Shown one piece after another: positions 1-9,810 of a stretch of DNA of 64,000 nt. A program made the position numbers and the translations under genes. Location of the stretch: contig NZ_CANMNP010000011.1 of NCBI RefSeq assembly GCF_947499295.1, positions 124,001-188,000 of the forward strand. The letters run 5' to 3'. The notes beneath the pieces are model-generated. The model was given only the letters and a program-made list of their open reading frames with translations. It did no database searches and had not been told where the DNA came from. Position 1 is the first letter of the stretch. Each line of letters starts with the position of its first letter. Source of the stretch: an uncultured Roseibium sp. (GTDB lineage Bacteria; Pseudomonadota; Alphaproteobacteria; Rhizobiales; Stappiaceae).

Positions 1-730
1 GCTTTGACGTCATGACGTCCTCCGCACCACCGGTCACCATCATGTCCTTATAGGCCTGTTCGGCGTTGGCTTCATCTGTTGCAACAAAGGGCGATCCTAC
101 ATAGCCGAGATCAGCACCTAGAACTTTTACTGCCAAAAGCGCTTCGCCGGTCGAGACAGCGCCACCCAGAAGCAACGGTCCGTCGAACCATTCTCGAATT
201 TCCCGCACAAGAGCAAATGGCGACTGCGGCCCTCCATGGCCACCGGCACCCGAACAGACCGCAATCAGACCGTCAGCCCCCTTGTCGACCGCCTTGCGGG
301 CATAGGTATTGTTGATGACATCGTGCAAGGCAATGCCTCCACAGGAGTGCGCAGCATCGTTGACCTCAACACGAGCACCCATGGAAGTGATCCAGATCGG
401 CACCTTCCAACGCGCGCAGATTTCAACATCCCTTTCCAGACGCTCATTGGACCGATGAACAATCTGATTGACTGCAAATGGCGCTGCCGGACAGTCCGGG
501 TGTGCCTGATTGTGGCGGTCCAGTGCTTCGGTAATCTGCTGAAGCCAGACTTCGAGCATCACCGGGCCTCCCGGCTCATCCCGCGCATTCAAGGCCGGAA
601 AGCTGCCGACAATGCCCGATATGCATTGTGCGATAACCAAATCGGGGCAGGACACAATGAAGAGAGGGGCTGCCACAGCGGGCAGACGCAAATTTTGCAA
701 GGCTGGCGGTAATCGCCGGTCACTCAGCAT
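1..730 (-). CDS. nitronate monooxygenase-like flavoprotein (NPD family), C-terminus cut by window edge
   Basis: About 243 residues are visible, and the gene runs off the left edge without a stop. It begins MLSDRRLPPALQNL. It carries the FMN-binding TIM-barrel features of 2-nitropropane dioxygenase/nitronate monooxygenases: an early PLF(I/V)VS segment, the glycine-rich SGAGGHGG near residue 165, and GGAVSTGEALLA followed by LGADLGYVGSPFVAT near the truncated end. Such enzymes oxidise alkyl nitronates with FMN, but many close relatives sit in acyl-CoA operons and have unproven substrates. The ATG overlaps the end of the MaoC gene by a few bases, so it is the last visible gene of a four-gene minus-strand operon. 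The family call is secure; the substrate is unknown. Confidence 0.85.
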   Translation of the reverse strand, partial: MLSDRRLPPALQNLRLPAVAAPLFIVSCPDLVIAQCISGIVGSFPALNARDEPGGPVMLEVWLQQITEALDRHNQAHPDCPAAPFAVNQIVHRSNERLERDVEICARWKVPIWITSMGARVEVNDAAHSCGGIALHDVINNTYARKAVDKGADGLIAVCSGAGGHGGPQSPFALVREIREWFDGPLLLGGAVSTGEALLAVKVLGADLGYVGSPFVATDEANAEQAYKDMMVTGGAEDVMTSK

Positions 731-1224
731 TCTATATCCTCGGCATCCTTTGCCAGAAAAAACCGGTTGAGCCAGCTTGCCACCAATGCCGGACGCCGTG
801 CGTCGGCAATCTCCACCGTTGCATCCCAAACAACATCGATTTCAGCCGTCTTTGGCCGTGTCAAACCGGCAAGCACAAACCGCCCGCGCACGTTGTCGCC
901 ACACCGAACCGGCGTCAGGAAGCGGACCTTGTCAAACCCGTAGTTGATGCCGATCTGCGAACCGATGATTGTCGGCTGCGCCTCCTGAGCCATTGCGGAG
1001 AGCAACGATAGTGTGAGAAAGCCGTGCGCAATCGTCCCGCCAAACGTCGTTTTCTCCGCTCTTTCCGGATCGACATGGATGAACTGGTGATCGTTGGTGA
1101 CATTTGCGAAGGCATCAATCATCGCTTGATCGATCTGCTGCCAGCTGGACACGCCAACTTCCTGACCAACCTTCTGTTCCAGTTCCCCAACTGTGAGCGC
1201 CTGAGCCGACAGCAATACAGTCAC
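724..1224 (-). CDS. MaoC-family (R)-enoyl-CoA hydratase-like protein
   Basis: 166 residues, a single hotdog domain. The hydratase signature is visible: Asp and His in NDHQFIHVDPERA (about residues 44-56), then FGGTIAHGFLTLSLLS. This family hydrates trans-2-enoyl-CoA thioesters in the cytoplasm. The start is GTG, which overlaps the stop of the upstream SDR gene as GTGA, a usual translational-coupling arrangement. With the ligase and SDR it suggests activation and modification of a fatty or related acid. The exact acyl substrate cannot be read from the sequence. Confidence 0.88.
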   Translation of the reverse strand: MTVLLSAQALTVGELEQKVGQEVGVSSWQQIDQAMIDAFANVTNDHQFIHVDPERAEKTTFGGTIAHGFLTLSLLSAMAQEAQPTIIGSQIGINYGFDKVRFLTPVRCGDNVRGRFVLAGLTRPKTAEIDVVWDATVEIADARRPALVASWLNRFFLAKDAEDIEC

Positions 1225-2042
1225 TCATACGCCTCCTGGAAAAGATCCGGACCCGTTTCGACATTGATACCGCCACTGATCGGCAAAATTGCCCCGGTCA
1301 CGTATGAGCCACCGGGTCCGCACAGATATTGCAATGCTGCGGCAATATCCTGCGGCCGGCCGACACGGCCAAGCGGGACCTGCGCCCCGACCCGCTTGCG
1401 GACTTCCTCGTCCGCAGTGGCGAATGCTGTCATGTTGCTGATGAATGGACCAGGTGCCAGCGCATTCACCGTGATGCGCTTTTCCGCAAGTTCCTTGGCC
1501 AGGATACGCGTCAAGTGATGCACAGCCGCCTTGGAAGCCGCGTAGCTGTATGCCCGGTCACCATGTGCCGTTTCGCCCATCACGGAACCCACGTTGATGA
1601 CGCGCGCAGGGTTGTCGTCACTTGCCGAGGCTTCCAGCAGCGGAAGCAACGACTGCGTCAGATGAAAAAGACCGGTGACATTGACGCGCATCACCCTATC
1701 CCAGGCGTGATACGGAAACGAACCAAGCGGCGTGCCCCAACTGGTGCCCGCATTGTTCATCAGGATATTCAACCTGTCCGTTCGATCGCCGAGCAATCGC
1801 ACCAGCGCGTCTATACCCTCTTCGCTCGAAACATCCCCGCCAAAGCCGATTGCCTCCCCCGAATAGCCCAGCAAATTCAAGGCATCGGCTGCAGAAGTAC
1901 ACGCTTCTTCCCTGCGGCTGACGATAAACACCTTCGCGCCGGCGGCCATCAAGCCTTCAGCGGCCATTCTACCGATGCCTGTTGCTCCTCCGGTTACAAG
2001 GGCAATCTGTCCTTCTAGGCCAAACACGCTGTCAGGCCTCAT
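1221..2042 (-). CDS. SDR-family NAD(P)-dependent oxidoreductase
   Basis: 273 residues, classical short-chain dehydrogenase length. The dinucleotide-binding motif is TGGATGIG (near residue 17), followed by NNAG (near 95), the catalytic Ser in NVGSVMG and YxxxK as YSYAASK. A family-typical PG segment (LAPGPF) follows. It probably oxidises or reduces a 3-hydroxy/3-ketoacyl intermediate together with the neighbouring MaoC hydratase and acyl ligase. ATG overlaps the ligase stop as ATGA. RhlG- or FabG-like roles are both possible. Confidence 0.88.
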   Translation of the reverse strand: MRPDSVFGLEGQIALVTGGATGIGRMAAEGLMAAGAKVFIVSRREEACTSAADALNLLGYSGEAIGFGGDVSSEEGIDALVRLLGDRTDRLNILMNNAGTSWGTPLGSFPYHAWDRVMRVNVTGLFHLTQSLLPLLEASASDDNPARVINVGSVMGETAHGDRAYSYAASKAAVHHLTRILAKELAEKRITVNALAPGPFISNMTAFATADEEVRKRVGAQVPLGRVGRPQDIAAALQYLCGPGGSYVTGAILPISGGINVETGPDLFQEAYE

Positions 2043-3661
2043 GATGTCCCCTCAGAATAGTGTTTTCTCAAGGTGAGCTTTGAGACCTTGCCTGTCGCCG
2101 TGAGCGGAAGCGTATCCACAAATACGACATCGTCCGGCAGTTGCCATTTGGCGACGCGCTCCGCCAGCCGGTCCAAGATATCCTGCTTTTGAGGTTGCGC
2201 GCCTTCACGGGCCTGCACAATCAGCAGCGGTCGCTCGTCCCATTTAGGGTCCGGCACAGCAATGACGGCACAGTTGGCAATGCCCGGATGCGACATGACG
2301 ATGTTTTCAAGATCGAGCGAGCTGATCCATTCTCCGCCCGACTTGATCAAATCCTTGGAACGGTCGGTGATATGCAAGAAACCATCGGGATCAATGGATG
2401 CAATGTCACCGGTGCAAAACCAGCCTTCTGAATCAAAAACAGGCTTGGATGCTGCCTCGTTCTCAAAATATCCGGAGGTGATCGTATTGCCCCTTACATA
2501 GAGATGGCCAGGAGTTGAGCCGTCATGCGGCAGACGATTGCCGTTGTCGTCAACGATTTTGAGATCGACCCCAAAAACGCGCCTTCCCTGAGACTGCTTC
2601 CGGTCGACACGCTGGTCAACCGGCATCCCGTCCATGGAAGGTGGCAGATTGCACTGGGTGCCGAGCGGGCTCATCTCCGTCATTCCCCAGGCATGGCAGA
2701 CGTTGACATTCTTTTGTTCAAAGGCATCGATCAGGGATCGGGAGGCGGCGGACCCGCCCACCACAATGTCCGAGAACCCGTCCGGTAAGTGGCCGCGCTG
2801 GTTGATCTCGTTCAAGAGCCCGAGCCAAACGGTCGGTACACCCCAAGCCGACACAACCTTTTCACCATCCATCAGGTCGAAAAGGCTTTTGCCATCGAGC
2901 GCCCCACCTGGAAAGATAAGGCTGGCGCCCGCCAGGGGCGCAGCATAGGGAAGCCCCCAGGCATTAACGTGAAACAGGGGAACGACAGGCAGAATACGAA
3001 CGCCTTCGCGCAAGACCTTGGGGATCGTCACACACAGACTTAATGCATGCAAGACCGTTGAACGGTGGGAAAACAGCGTGCCCTTTGGGTTTCCCGTTGT
3101 GCCGGAGGTATAACAAAGACCGGCAGCCTGATCTTCTGGAAAGTCCAGCCAGTCGATTTCCTGCGGTTGTCCGTCCAGAAGCTCTTCATAGCAAAGCGCG
3201 CCTTCAAGCGTTGTCTCGGGCATATGCGCCCTGTCGGTCATTACGACGACTTGAAGGTTTTCCGGCAACTGCGCCCGCAGCTTTTCGACAATGGGCACAA
3301 AGGTCAGGTCCACAAAGAGAACGCGATCTTTGGCGTGACCGACAATATAGGTCATCTGCTCGGCGGACAGTCTCGGATTGATGGTGTGGCATACAGCGCC
3401 TGATCCGGAGATGGCATAGTAAAGCTCAAAATGCCGATAGCCGTTCCAGGCAAGCGTTGCCACCCGATCACCTTCCTTCACACCGAGCGCTGTCAAAGCG
3501 TGCGCAAGCTGTGCAATCCGGCCGGCAGTTTCCCGGTACGTCGTCCGGTGAATGTCACCTTCAGTCCGTACGGAGATGAGCTCTGCAGACGGGTGATTTT
3601 CCGCTGCGAACGTGATGAGGTCCGCGATTTTCAGCGGACGGTGCATCATCATGCCCTTCAT
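2039..3661 (-). CDS. AMP-dependent acyl-CoA synthetase/ligase
   Basis: 540 residues from the chosen start [15 protein letters not shown]. The open frame extends 41 codons further, but this ATG has a strong GGGAGGA ribosome site six bases upstream. ANL-superfamily motifs are clear: [11 protein letters not shown] (about residues 184-194), the acidic WFCTGD, the hinge [15 protein letters not shown], and the C-terminal catalytic lysine region [12 protein letters not shown]. It activates a carboxylic acid with ATP and CoA via an acyl-adenylate. It resembles medium/long-chain FadD-type ligases. It is the first gene of the minus-strand operon, with 4-bp overlaps running through SDR, MaoC and the nitronate-monooxygenase-like gene. 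Confidence 0.88.
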   Translation of the reverse strand: MKGMMMHRPLKIADLITFAAENHPSAELISVRTEGDIHRTTYRETAGRIAQLAHALTALGVKEGDRVATLAWNGYRHFELYYAISGSGAVCHTINPRLSAEQMTYIVGHAKDRVLFVDLTFVPIVEKLRAQLPENLQVVVMTDRAHMPETTLEGALCYEELLDGQPQEIDWLDFPEDQAAGLCYTSGTTGNPKGTLFSHRSTVLHALSLCVTIPKVLREGVRILPVVPLFHVNAWGLPYAAPLAGASLIFPGGALDGKSLFDLMDGEKVVSAWGVPTVWLGLLNEINQRGHLPDGFSDIVVGGSAASRSLIDAFEQKNVNVCHAWGMTEMSPLGTQCNLPPSMDGMPVDQRVDRKQSQGRRVFGVDLKIVDDNGNRLPHDGSTPGHLYVRGNTITSGYFENEAASKPVFDSEGWFCTGDIASIDPDGFLHITDRSKDLIKSGGEWISSLDLENIVMSHPGIANCAVIAVPDPKWDERPLLIVQAREGAQPQKQDILDRLAERVAKWQLPDDVVFVDTLPLTATGKVSKLTLRKHYSEGTS

Positions 3662-3844
3662 GTGTTTCCTCCCAGAACACGCCCACGATTTTCGCGGTGC
3701 TTTTAAAGGGTTAGACATGAAACCTAGCGCGGCTTGGAGCACATAGAAAGGGGCGAAGACCGGAAACCCTTTGACAGCGGTCATCAGTTACGCCAAACCC
3801 TGCCCGAACAATTTCGACCCTGATGGAATGATCGCGCTTTTCTC

Positions 3845-4792
3845 ATGACCCAGAAACTGGTCATTGCCGTGTGCACCGCGCAGCGGCCCAAGATGCTGAT
3901 GTCCTGCCTTGAAAGCCTTGAAAAGCTGGTCAGGCCGGCGGGGACCGAATTGTCGGTGGTTGTCGTTGAAAATGAAACCAAGCCGCATTTTACCGGCAAC
4001 ACGGCAGAAGAAGTGCGCGAAAAAATTAGCGTGCCTGTCCATTTTTCCGCCGAGAAACGGAAGGGCATCCCATTTGCGCGCAACAGCGCCCTGGAAGCTG
4101 CGCTTGAGCAAGAACCGGACTGGATCGCTCTCATCGATGACGACGAGCGCGCCGAACCGGACTGGATCGAGAAACTGCTTTCCGCTTGCACGGCGTTTGA
4201 TGCTGAGGTCGCCAACGGACCGGTTCGCCGGATCTACGAAAAACCTGCGCCTCACTGGTGGAAATCCCAGCTGCTAAAACCGCGTCCAACCGGCACGGAA
4301 ATAACAGAGGCTCCGACCAACAACATACTGATGAGCGCTCGCATTGTCGCCAAAAGCGGCCTTGGACTTCGCTTTGACGAACGCCTGACATTCGGCAGCG
4401 AGGACATCGACTTCTTTCGCCGCACGCACGCAGCCGGTGTCAAAATGATCTGGGTGGACGATGCCTTTGTAGAAGAGGATATTCCTGCCTCGCGTGTAAC
4501 CACTGGGCGGCTTCTCAGCCGTATGCACATGGCTGCCACCTCCGGTGCATTCAACATTGTTTTGCGCGAAGGACGGCTGAAAGCTGCGCTGCATTTCATC
4601 CCCAAAAGCCTCAGACGCATGTTTCTCGGGTCGCTGGCGACACTCGTCGGCTTCACATTGAAGCCCTTTGCCAAAAAACGCGGCGAAAAACTTTACTATT
4701 ATGGCCTGATCCGGTTGATGAAAGGGTCCGGCAATTTGCGTGGCCTGCTTGGCCGTGCCCACAATTACTATGATGTGATCGATGGCCACTGA
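3845..4792 (+). CDS. family 2 glycosyltransferase
   Basis: 315 residues with a GT-A fold. The N-terminus LVIAVCTAQRPKMLMSCLESL and the DxD-type motif IALIDDDERAEPDW (near residue 97) are typical of GT2 enzymes; FGSEDIDFFRR (near 183) is the usual acceptor/catalytic Asp region. It transfers a sugar from a nucleotide donor, probably to a surface polysaccharide. A basic, partly hydrophobic C-terminus (about 245-275) may touch the membrane. It is first in a plus-strand pair, and the next gene overlaps its end by 11 bases. No strong ribosome site is visible. Confidence 0.85.
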   Translation: MTQKLVIAVCTAQRPKMLMSCLESLEKLVRPAGTELSVVVVENETKPHFTGNTAEEVREKISVPVHFSAEKRKGIPFARNSALEAALEQEPDWIALIDDDERAEPDWIEKLLSACTAFDAEVANGPVRRIYEKPAPHWWKSQLLKPRPTGTEITEAPTNNILMSARIVAKSGLGLRFDERLTFGSEDIDFFRRTHAAGVKMIWVDDAFVEEDIPASRVTTGRLLSRMHMAATSGAFNIVLREGRLKAALHFIPKSLRRMFLGSLATLVGFTLKPFAKKRGEKLYYYGLIRLMKGSGNLRGLLGRAHNYYDVIDGH

Positions 4793-5846
4793 TGCGCCCC
4801 TGCACCTGAAGAAGCTTGCCCATATTCACCTGGGTGTTGACGGCGGCGCGGAGAGGTTCTTCGTGCGTCTCACTCGGGCATTTGCCAAACGGGGCGTCGA
4901 ACAGATCGCCTTTATTCGCAAGGACCGGCCCTGGCGCGATGAACTTGCAGAGCACTGCGAGGTGCGCGAGATGACTTTCAGCCGATCACATATCAAGCGC
5001 CACGTCATTCGCTGGAACATCGCGCGTCAGGTCAAGAGCTTTGGCGCGCGCGTGACCATGGGCTGGATGAGCCCCGCCAGCAAATGGTTGCCGAAGCCCG
5101 GCCCCGACATGCGCACGTTCCTCCGCCTTGGCGACTGGCCGGACGGTTTTCACACCTATGGCAATGTGGAACAGCTCATTGGCAACACGCCCGAGATCAT
5201 CCGGCAGGCAATCGAGATGGGCTGGCCCGAGGAACGGGCACATGTGATCAGCAACTTTGTCGATCCGCTGCCTGAAGACATGCGGTCCGTGAACCGTGCG
5301 GATTACAACACACCGGACAATGCAACCGTGCTGATCCATCTGGGCCGGTTCGTGCAACGCAAGCGGTTCGACCTTGCGATTAAGGCCGTCGCAAGACTGC
5401 CGGAGACTGTCCACGCCTGGCTGATCGGTGACGGCGAACTTCTGGACGACATGAAGGAACTTGCCAAAAAGCGCGGTGTCACAGACCGGGTCCATTTCCT
5501 TGGCTGGCAGCGCGACCCGGCTCCATTCTTGAAGGCCGCCGACATTCTCCTCTGTCCAACCGACGATGAGCCCCTCGGCAATGTCGTCCTGGAAGGTTGG
5601 AACGCCGGCCTCCCCGTCGTCGCCACCGCCTCGCCCGGCCCAAGCTGGCTGATTGAGCATGGCAAGACAGGACTGCTCAGTCCATGTGGGGATGTGGATG
5701 CGTTGGTTGGGGCCATAGAACGCATGCATTGCGACAAAGACCTGGCTCAAAACATGAAGGAAGCTGGCGCGGCTTGGCTTGAGCGCGAGTATTCAGAAAC
5801 TGGCATAGTGGCCAAATATGATGATCTGCTGTATTCCGAAACCTAG
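4782..5846 (+). CDS. family 4 glycosyltransferase
   Basis: 354 residues, GT-B fold. GVDGGAERFFVRLTRAF near residue 18 is the acceptor-side glycine loop. The C-terminal donor domain has HLGRFVQRKRFDLAIKA (near 190), LIGDGEL, VHFLGWQRD, and the retaining-GT4 E-x7-E-type segment EPLGNVVLEGWNAGLPVVAT (about 267-286). It probably extends the same glycan as the preceding GT2, whose 3' end it overlaps. Donor and acceptor are not predictable. Confidence 0.87.
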   Translation: MATDAPLHLKKLAHIHLGVDGGAERFFVRLTRAFAKRGVEQIAFIRKDRPWRDELAEHCEVREMTFSRSHIKRHVIRWNIARQVKSFGARVTMGWMSPASKWLPKPGPDMRTFLRLGDWPDGFHTYGNVEQLIGNTPEIIRQAIEMGWPEERAHVISNFVDPLPEDMRSVNRADYNTPDNATVLIHLGRFVQRKRFDLAIKAVARLPETVHAWLIGDGELLDDMKELAKKRGVTDRVHFLGWQRDPAPFLKAADILLCPTDDEPLGNVVLEGWNAGLPVVATASPGPSWLIEHGKTGLLSPCGDVDALVGAIERMHCDKDLAQNMKEAGAAWLEREYSETGIVAKYDDLLYSET

Positions 5847-5866
5847 CAATTTTTTTAGCCTGAAAA

Positions 5867-6571
5867 TCAGTTCAATCTATCATAATAATAGCACTTCCGG
5901 AGAGCCTTTATCTCCGAAAAACCTTTGTCGGAAAGATACTTGCGCAACGCGTCGATCTTCTCGGGCCCGACGATATGGGGATGCATCTCGATGATGATTT
6001 TATTGACCCCATCCAGATTGCACTTCCTAAGAAGATCGATTTCAGCACCTTCGGCATCCATCACGATCGTTGAAGGTGCATATTCATCGATCACTGTGGA
6101 AATGGCATCTGCCTGAACGCGTGTGGCACCGCCATGTTGGCGGTCGATCAATGATGAGGACAAGACGCTTTCATCAAAAAAGAACTCAATCTCGCCGGCC
6201 TCAACAGCCAGTACTTTACAGCGTAAGTTCGGCTCCAGCCCATTCAGCGCATAGTTCTTTTCAATAACGCATTTCATCGCAGGGTTCGGTTCGTAAGACA
6301 AAATATTGTCGGCGCCGCAGATTTTTGCACAGGCGATTCCGATAAACCCGATCCCGGCACCAACTTCCAGCACGCGATCGGAAGGCTCCAACGCCATGCG
6401 AACCAGCTCCAATTCTTCGCTTTCATATCTTTTTTGAAAAAGCTGCTTCCGCACACCCTTGGGCACATCCTGCAAATCGGTCGTGAGTTGAATGCCTTTA
6501 AGACTGATAAGTTTGAGGTCCAGCTTCCGCCGGATTTTATAGGCCAGACTGGCCAACGTTTTTTCGAACAT
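5867..6571 (-). CDS. FkbM-family methyltransferase
   Basis: About 234 residues from ATG (MFEKTLASLAYKIRR). In-frame TTG at 6586 and GTG at 6580 are alternative starts; no strong ribosome site decides. The SAM-binding motif VLEVGAGIGFIGIA lies near residue 69, followed by SYEPNPAM, and the FkbM signature TIVMDAEGAEIDLL near 170. It probably O-methylates a sugar. The gene is visibly more AT-rich than its neighbours and has flanking AT-rich spacers, compatible with separate acquisition. It converges with the GT4 gene, 20 bases apart. Confidence 0.85.
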   Translation of the reverse strand: MFEKTLASLAYKIRRKLDLKLISLKGIQLTTDLQDVPKGVRKQLFQKRYESEELELVRMALEPSDRVLEVGAGIGFIGIACAKICGADNILSYEPNPAMKCVIEKNYALNGLEPNLRCKVLAVEAGEIEFFFDESVLSSSLIDRQHGGATRVQADAISTVIDEYAPSTIVMDAEGAEIDLLRKCNLDGVNKIIIEMHPHIVGPEKIDALRKYLSDKGFSEIKALRKCYYYDRLN

Positions 6572-6831
6572 ATTTTTCACAGTCAAGAACGTTCAGTACC
6601 ACTTCGTGGAAGCGTTATTGTCACCGCTATAGCGAATGCGGAGCTAAAGAACATACACAATTCGCAAATTAACTTTGACGAGGCCAGCTGAAACTTGTCT
6701 ATTCGCAGAAGTTTGCAAACTAAGTTTCAGATCAAATCCGTTGAATGCCCGACATGGCCGATGACTTTAGATCTTGGCGCAATTTCGGTCTAAAAATCAA
6801 ACAACCCTGAATCAGACACACATCCGACAGA

Positions 6832-7983
6832 CTATCTCAAACGAGAAATCCAATTCCTTAGAGCTGGAGTTTCGCGCATGAGACCGCAATCTATCAGTGT
6901 CTCCACCCCCTTGAACCTGCGACTAACGGATGAGCGCAGACCTTTGTCCATCAAGTTCTCGATTTGAAAATTGTAGTCCAAATAGTGACCGGCATTGTCG
7001 GTGTGCTGCTTGCGGTTGATCGCCTCGGCAACTTTGCTTTTGAAATCATCGAGATATTTGAAGTGTAGCAAGACGCCCCAGTCGGGCGCGGCGGAGACCT
7101 CACGGTCAATGCCGTGCACACCGCCTGAGAAACAGGTGCCGGTCTGCCATTTGAGCAGCGGGATCTTGCTTTGAACAGCTGCAGGGCTCGGCAAGGCGTT
7201 TTTTACGAGCTTGAACAGCAGATGATCCAGTTTGCGGCCAAACGCCGTATCGCTTGCTTTGGCCTGCAAGGAGAAGACGGAACCCAGTAGCCAGCGGTCG
7301 AGCGCGTTTCTGGGCCGCTTGGCCTGCTGATGGAAAAGACGCTCGCGAGCACCGCCGAATACATGTCGCGCAGGCGTCTTGTAACGCTTGCCGTGAGACC
7401 CTTTCAGCGGATTGTAGCGGTAACCATCGCCATCGAACCAAGGGCAGCAATCTAGGAACCGTTCACCTGGCTGGTACGATAAGTTGTTCAGTGGTCCATC
7501 CGGATACATGTCGACCATCGGTGTGAAAAGGGCCTGGTATCCACTCGTTTCAAGATAACGCGTCAGGTCGTTTATCGAGAGATCAGACCAGCCTGGATAG
7601 ACTAGCAATTCATCGACATCGGGGAAAATCACCCAGCGTTCCTGAAGATAGCGGTCACAGAGAAGCTGCCGCCAAACGGACTTGTAATCCCTGTAGGGCT
7701 TGTGCGTCTCAATGACGCTGACATCCGCCTGGCCCTTGAGAAGCGCACCAGTGCCATCGTCAGAGGCGTTGTCGACCACAATGAAATGCCGCACACCTAA
7801 AGTGCGATAATGATCCAGAAAATGCGGAAATCGAAGGGCTTCGTTATAGGCTAGAACAACAGCCGTCACCCCATCAGGTGGTAAGACAAGTTGATCCGCG
7901 GCCAACGTGCCGAAAGCGTCCAGCAGCTGATGGCTGAGCGAAGCGAAAACGCCTGGCTCCTGAGTGGTATCAGGTCTCGGCAT
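6832..7983 (-). CDS. glycosyltransferase family 2-type protein (Glyco_tranf_2_4/GT92-like)
   Basis: 383 residues from MPRPDTTQEPG. The frame is open further upstream, but this start leaves only a 14-bp overlap with the sulfotransferase gene. The core is VTAVVLAYNEALRFPHFLDHYRTLGVRHFIVVDNASDDGT (split here: VVLAYNEA, VDNASDDGT), then the DxD-like IFPDVDELLVYP. This is the pattern of proteins that combine 'LAYNE' and 'FxDxDE' in the GT2_4/GT92 group. It probably modifies a surface glycan. It follows a sulfotransferase in the same operon, so the acceptor may be sulfated. Confidence 0.8.
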   Translation of the reverse strand: MPRPDTTQEPGVFASLSHQLLDAFGTLAADQLVLPPDGVTAVVLAYNEALRFPHFLDHYRTLGVRHFIVVDNASDDGTGALLKGQADVSVIETHKPYRDYKSVWRQLLCDRYLQERWVIFPDVDELLVYPGWSDLSINDLTRYLETSGYQALFTPMVDMYPDGPLNNLSYQPGERFLDCCPWFDGDGYRYNPLKGSHGKRYKTPARHVFGGARERLFHQQAKRPRNALDRWLLGSVFSLQAKASDTAFGRKLDHLLFKLVKNALPSPAAVQSKIPLLKWQTGTCFSGGVHGIDREVSAAPDWGVLLHFKYLDDFKSKVAEAINRKQHTDNAGHYLDYNFQIENLMDKGLRSSVSRRFKGVETLIDCGLMRETPALRNWISRLR

Positions 7984-8710
7984 AAAGGATGCTCTTTGTT
8001 GCCGGGGTGTCGAAGTCAAATCCAAAGCGATCGATATCGGCTGCGTACCAATCGGCAACGATCTGAATGGTTTTCTCGGTATAGAGATCGCGATAGTCAG
8101 CCCGCGACTTTGTGCTGATGTTCCGTCGCTTGAGCTCGCTGGTGAAACCGAGATAGGTCTGCATCTCAGTGCTCAGGTGTTCTTGGCGTAAAATGTCAAC
8201 CGCCAGACCGCCTTTTTCATCAAGAACATAGTCTTCCTGAGCATACCAGCCAGCGACGGCCCGGTGCCAGAAAAACTCGACGCCACCCCACTCGTGGCGT
8301 TCTTCGAGAAATGTCTCGAATTCGGCTAGGGTGGCCTCCGGTGATGTATCTTCGTAGGTTCGTGTCTGCAGAGCGAATTTGAACCTGGAAACGGTGCGTG
8401 ACCATGGATTGCGAACGATTGCGAAGGCGCGCGTTGCCTGGCGCACGGACATATCAACATCACGTAACCTTGCATGTTCATAACCCGGATTGCCGCCGCG
8501 TTCGCTCATGAAGGCCTTCAGCTTGTCCGCATAGGCCCTGCATTTCAGACGGCGACGATTGGCGATCACCAACCTGTGCTGCAACTGCGGCGCTTCGCGA
8601 ATTGCCATGCCGCCATTTTTGGGGATGTGAATGAAGAGATGCTTTTTTGGCGCCAGCCCCAATCGGGACGGAGCGAATTTCAAGAAATTCCTGATCTGGT
8701 ACTCGTCCAT
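7970..8710 (-). CDS. sulfotransferase family 2-type protein (PAPS-dependent)
   Basis: 246 residues from MDEYQIRNFLKFAP, chosen because AAGGA lies five bases upstream. The two PAPS-binding elements are visible: the 5'-phosphosulfate loop HIPKNGG (residues 28-34) and the 3'-phosphate element IVRNPWSR (98-105). It probably sulfates a sugar hydroxyl in the cell-surface polysaccharide, as Sulfotransfer_2 proteins do. It is divergent from the GT2 at 8941 and overlaps the downstream glycosyltransferase. No PAPS synthesis gene is nearby. Confidence 0.85.
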   Translation of the reverse strand: MDEYQIRNFLKFAPSRLGLAPKKHLFIHIPKNGGMAIREAPQLQHRLVIANRRRLKCRAYADKLKAFMSERGGNPGYEHARLRDVDMSVRQATRAFAIVRNPWSRTVSRFKFALQTRTYEDTSPEATLAEFETFLEERHEWGGVEFFWHRAVAGWYAQEDYVLDEKGGLAVDILRQEHLSTEMQTYLGFTSELKRRNISTKSRADYRDLYTEKTIQIVADWYAADIDRFGFDFDTPATKSILYAET

Positions 8711-8940
8711 TCTGTCCTTGCCCGAACGCGGCGGCAAATAACTTGCCGATCGCAATTACCTCGCCGCCTCTGTCGGCCGCAGCTGCCATATCCGAATCCG
8801 TGAGGACTGTCCAATTCTGCTGTCACCACCAGAACCGGCCGTGCGCGTTGACGTATAGGGCTCGCGGGTCTAAGTAACGCCCGCTTCAAGCGGCCTGGCA
8901 ACTTCACCCCCGGCCGTAATCAGCAGAACGGACGGCAAAG

Positions 8941-9810
8941 GTGACAAAACCCAGGGTCTTGGTCCTGTTCCCGATCTATAATGGCGAACGGACCATGCGC
9001 GACAGCCTCGATTGCATCGCCCATCAAGATTTTCAGGACTTTCGGGCCGTAATCGTCGACAATAGATCGACAGATGGCACCGCTGAGATTGCGCGTGCCT
9101 ATTGCGAACAAGACCCACGTTTTGAAATTCTGACCCAGGAGACCCACCTGTCGGCCGTGGAGAATTTCGTTTTCTGCATGGAATATGGGCAAAACCATTC
9201 CGACTATTTCTGTCTGCGCGCCTGTGACGACCTGTCGAGCCCGAACTATTTGTCGCTGTTGGTCAATGCGTTGGAGCGAAACCCCGACAAATTGTTGGCG
9301 GCCCCGACGGTCCGCAGAGTAAGTGAAGGCGGAGAACGTGTCTTGCACCCGGACCCGATCATTTTCGGCTACCCACAGTCGCTTGCAGCAGGCACAGTGC
9401 CATACGCACTCGCCTATCCGTCTGAGTGGTGTTACGGCTTGGTGCGAGCCGATGGTGGCGCAGAAATCCTGATCCGGCGCTGGAGCGGGTACCCGCACGC
9501 TTGGTGTGTGGCGTCCTTTGTAGTTGCCGAATTCGTCATGCGCGACCTGGCGATCTGGGTAAAAGATGCCGAGTTTGTTTTCATGGAGGGGTCAGGATCC
9601 TTCGAAAAATACGGGGCAAAGACGTTTTTCGACAAGTTCCGGCAGCGTCTTAGCTATACGCTCGGTTGCTACAAGGTGACCCGCAAACTGCCTCCGGTAT
9701 CCCTCGCAACCCGGATCAAGTTGTTCCGAAGACTATGGCGCGTATCCCGTATCAAGACCCGCTATGACCTAGAAGACCACATGCTGAAAGCACTCAGGTT
9801 CAGAAAGTAG
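8941..9810 (+). CDS. family 2 glycosyltransferase
   Basis: 289 residues, starting at GTG. VLFPIYNGERTMRDSL at the N-terminus, VDNRSTDGTAEIA near residue 39 and the metal-binding region CLRACDDLSSPNYL near 93 give a GT-A/GT2 fold. The acidic motif is ACDD rather than the commoner DxD, so the exact catalytic geometry is uncertain. It is transcribed away from the sulfotransferase and lies about 190 bases before the CDP-sugar cassette, so it may add the sugar that cassette makes. Confidence 0.82.
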   Translation: MTKPRVLVLFPIYNGERTMRDSLDCIAHQDFQDFRAVIVDNRSTDGTAEIARAYCEQDPRFEILTQETHLSAVENFVFCMEYGQNHSDYFCLRACDDLSSPNYLSLLVNALERNPDKLLAAPTVRRVSEGGERVLHPDPIIFGYPQSLAAGTVPYALAYPSEWCYGLVRADGGAEILIRRWSGYPHAWCVASFVVAEFVMRDLAIWVKDAEFVFMEGSGSFEKYGAKTFFDKFRQRLSYTLGCYKVTRKLPPVSLATRIKLFRRLWRVSRIKTRYDLEDHMLKALRFRK

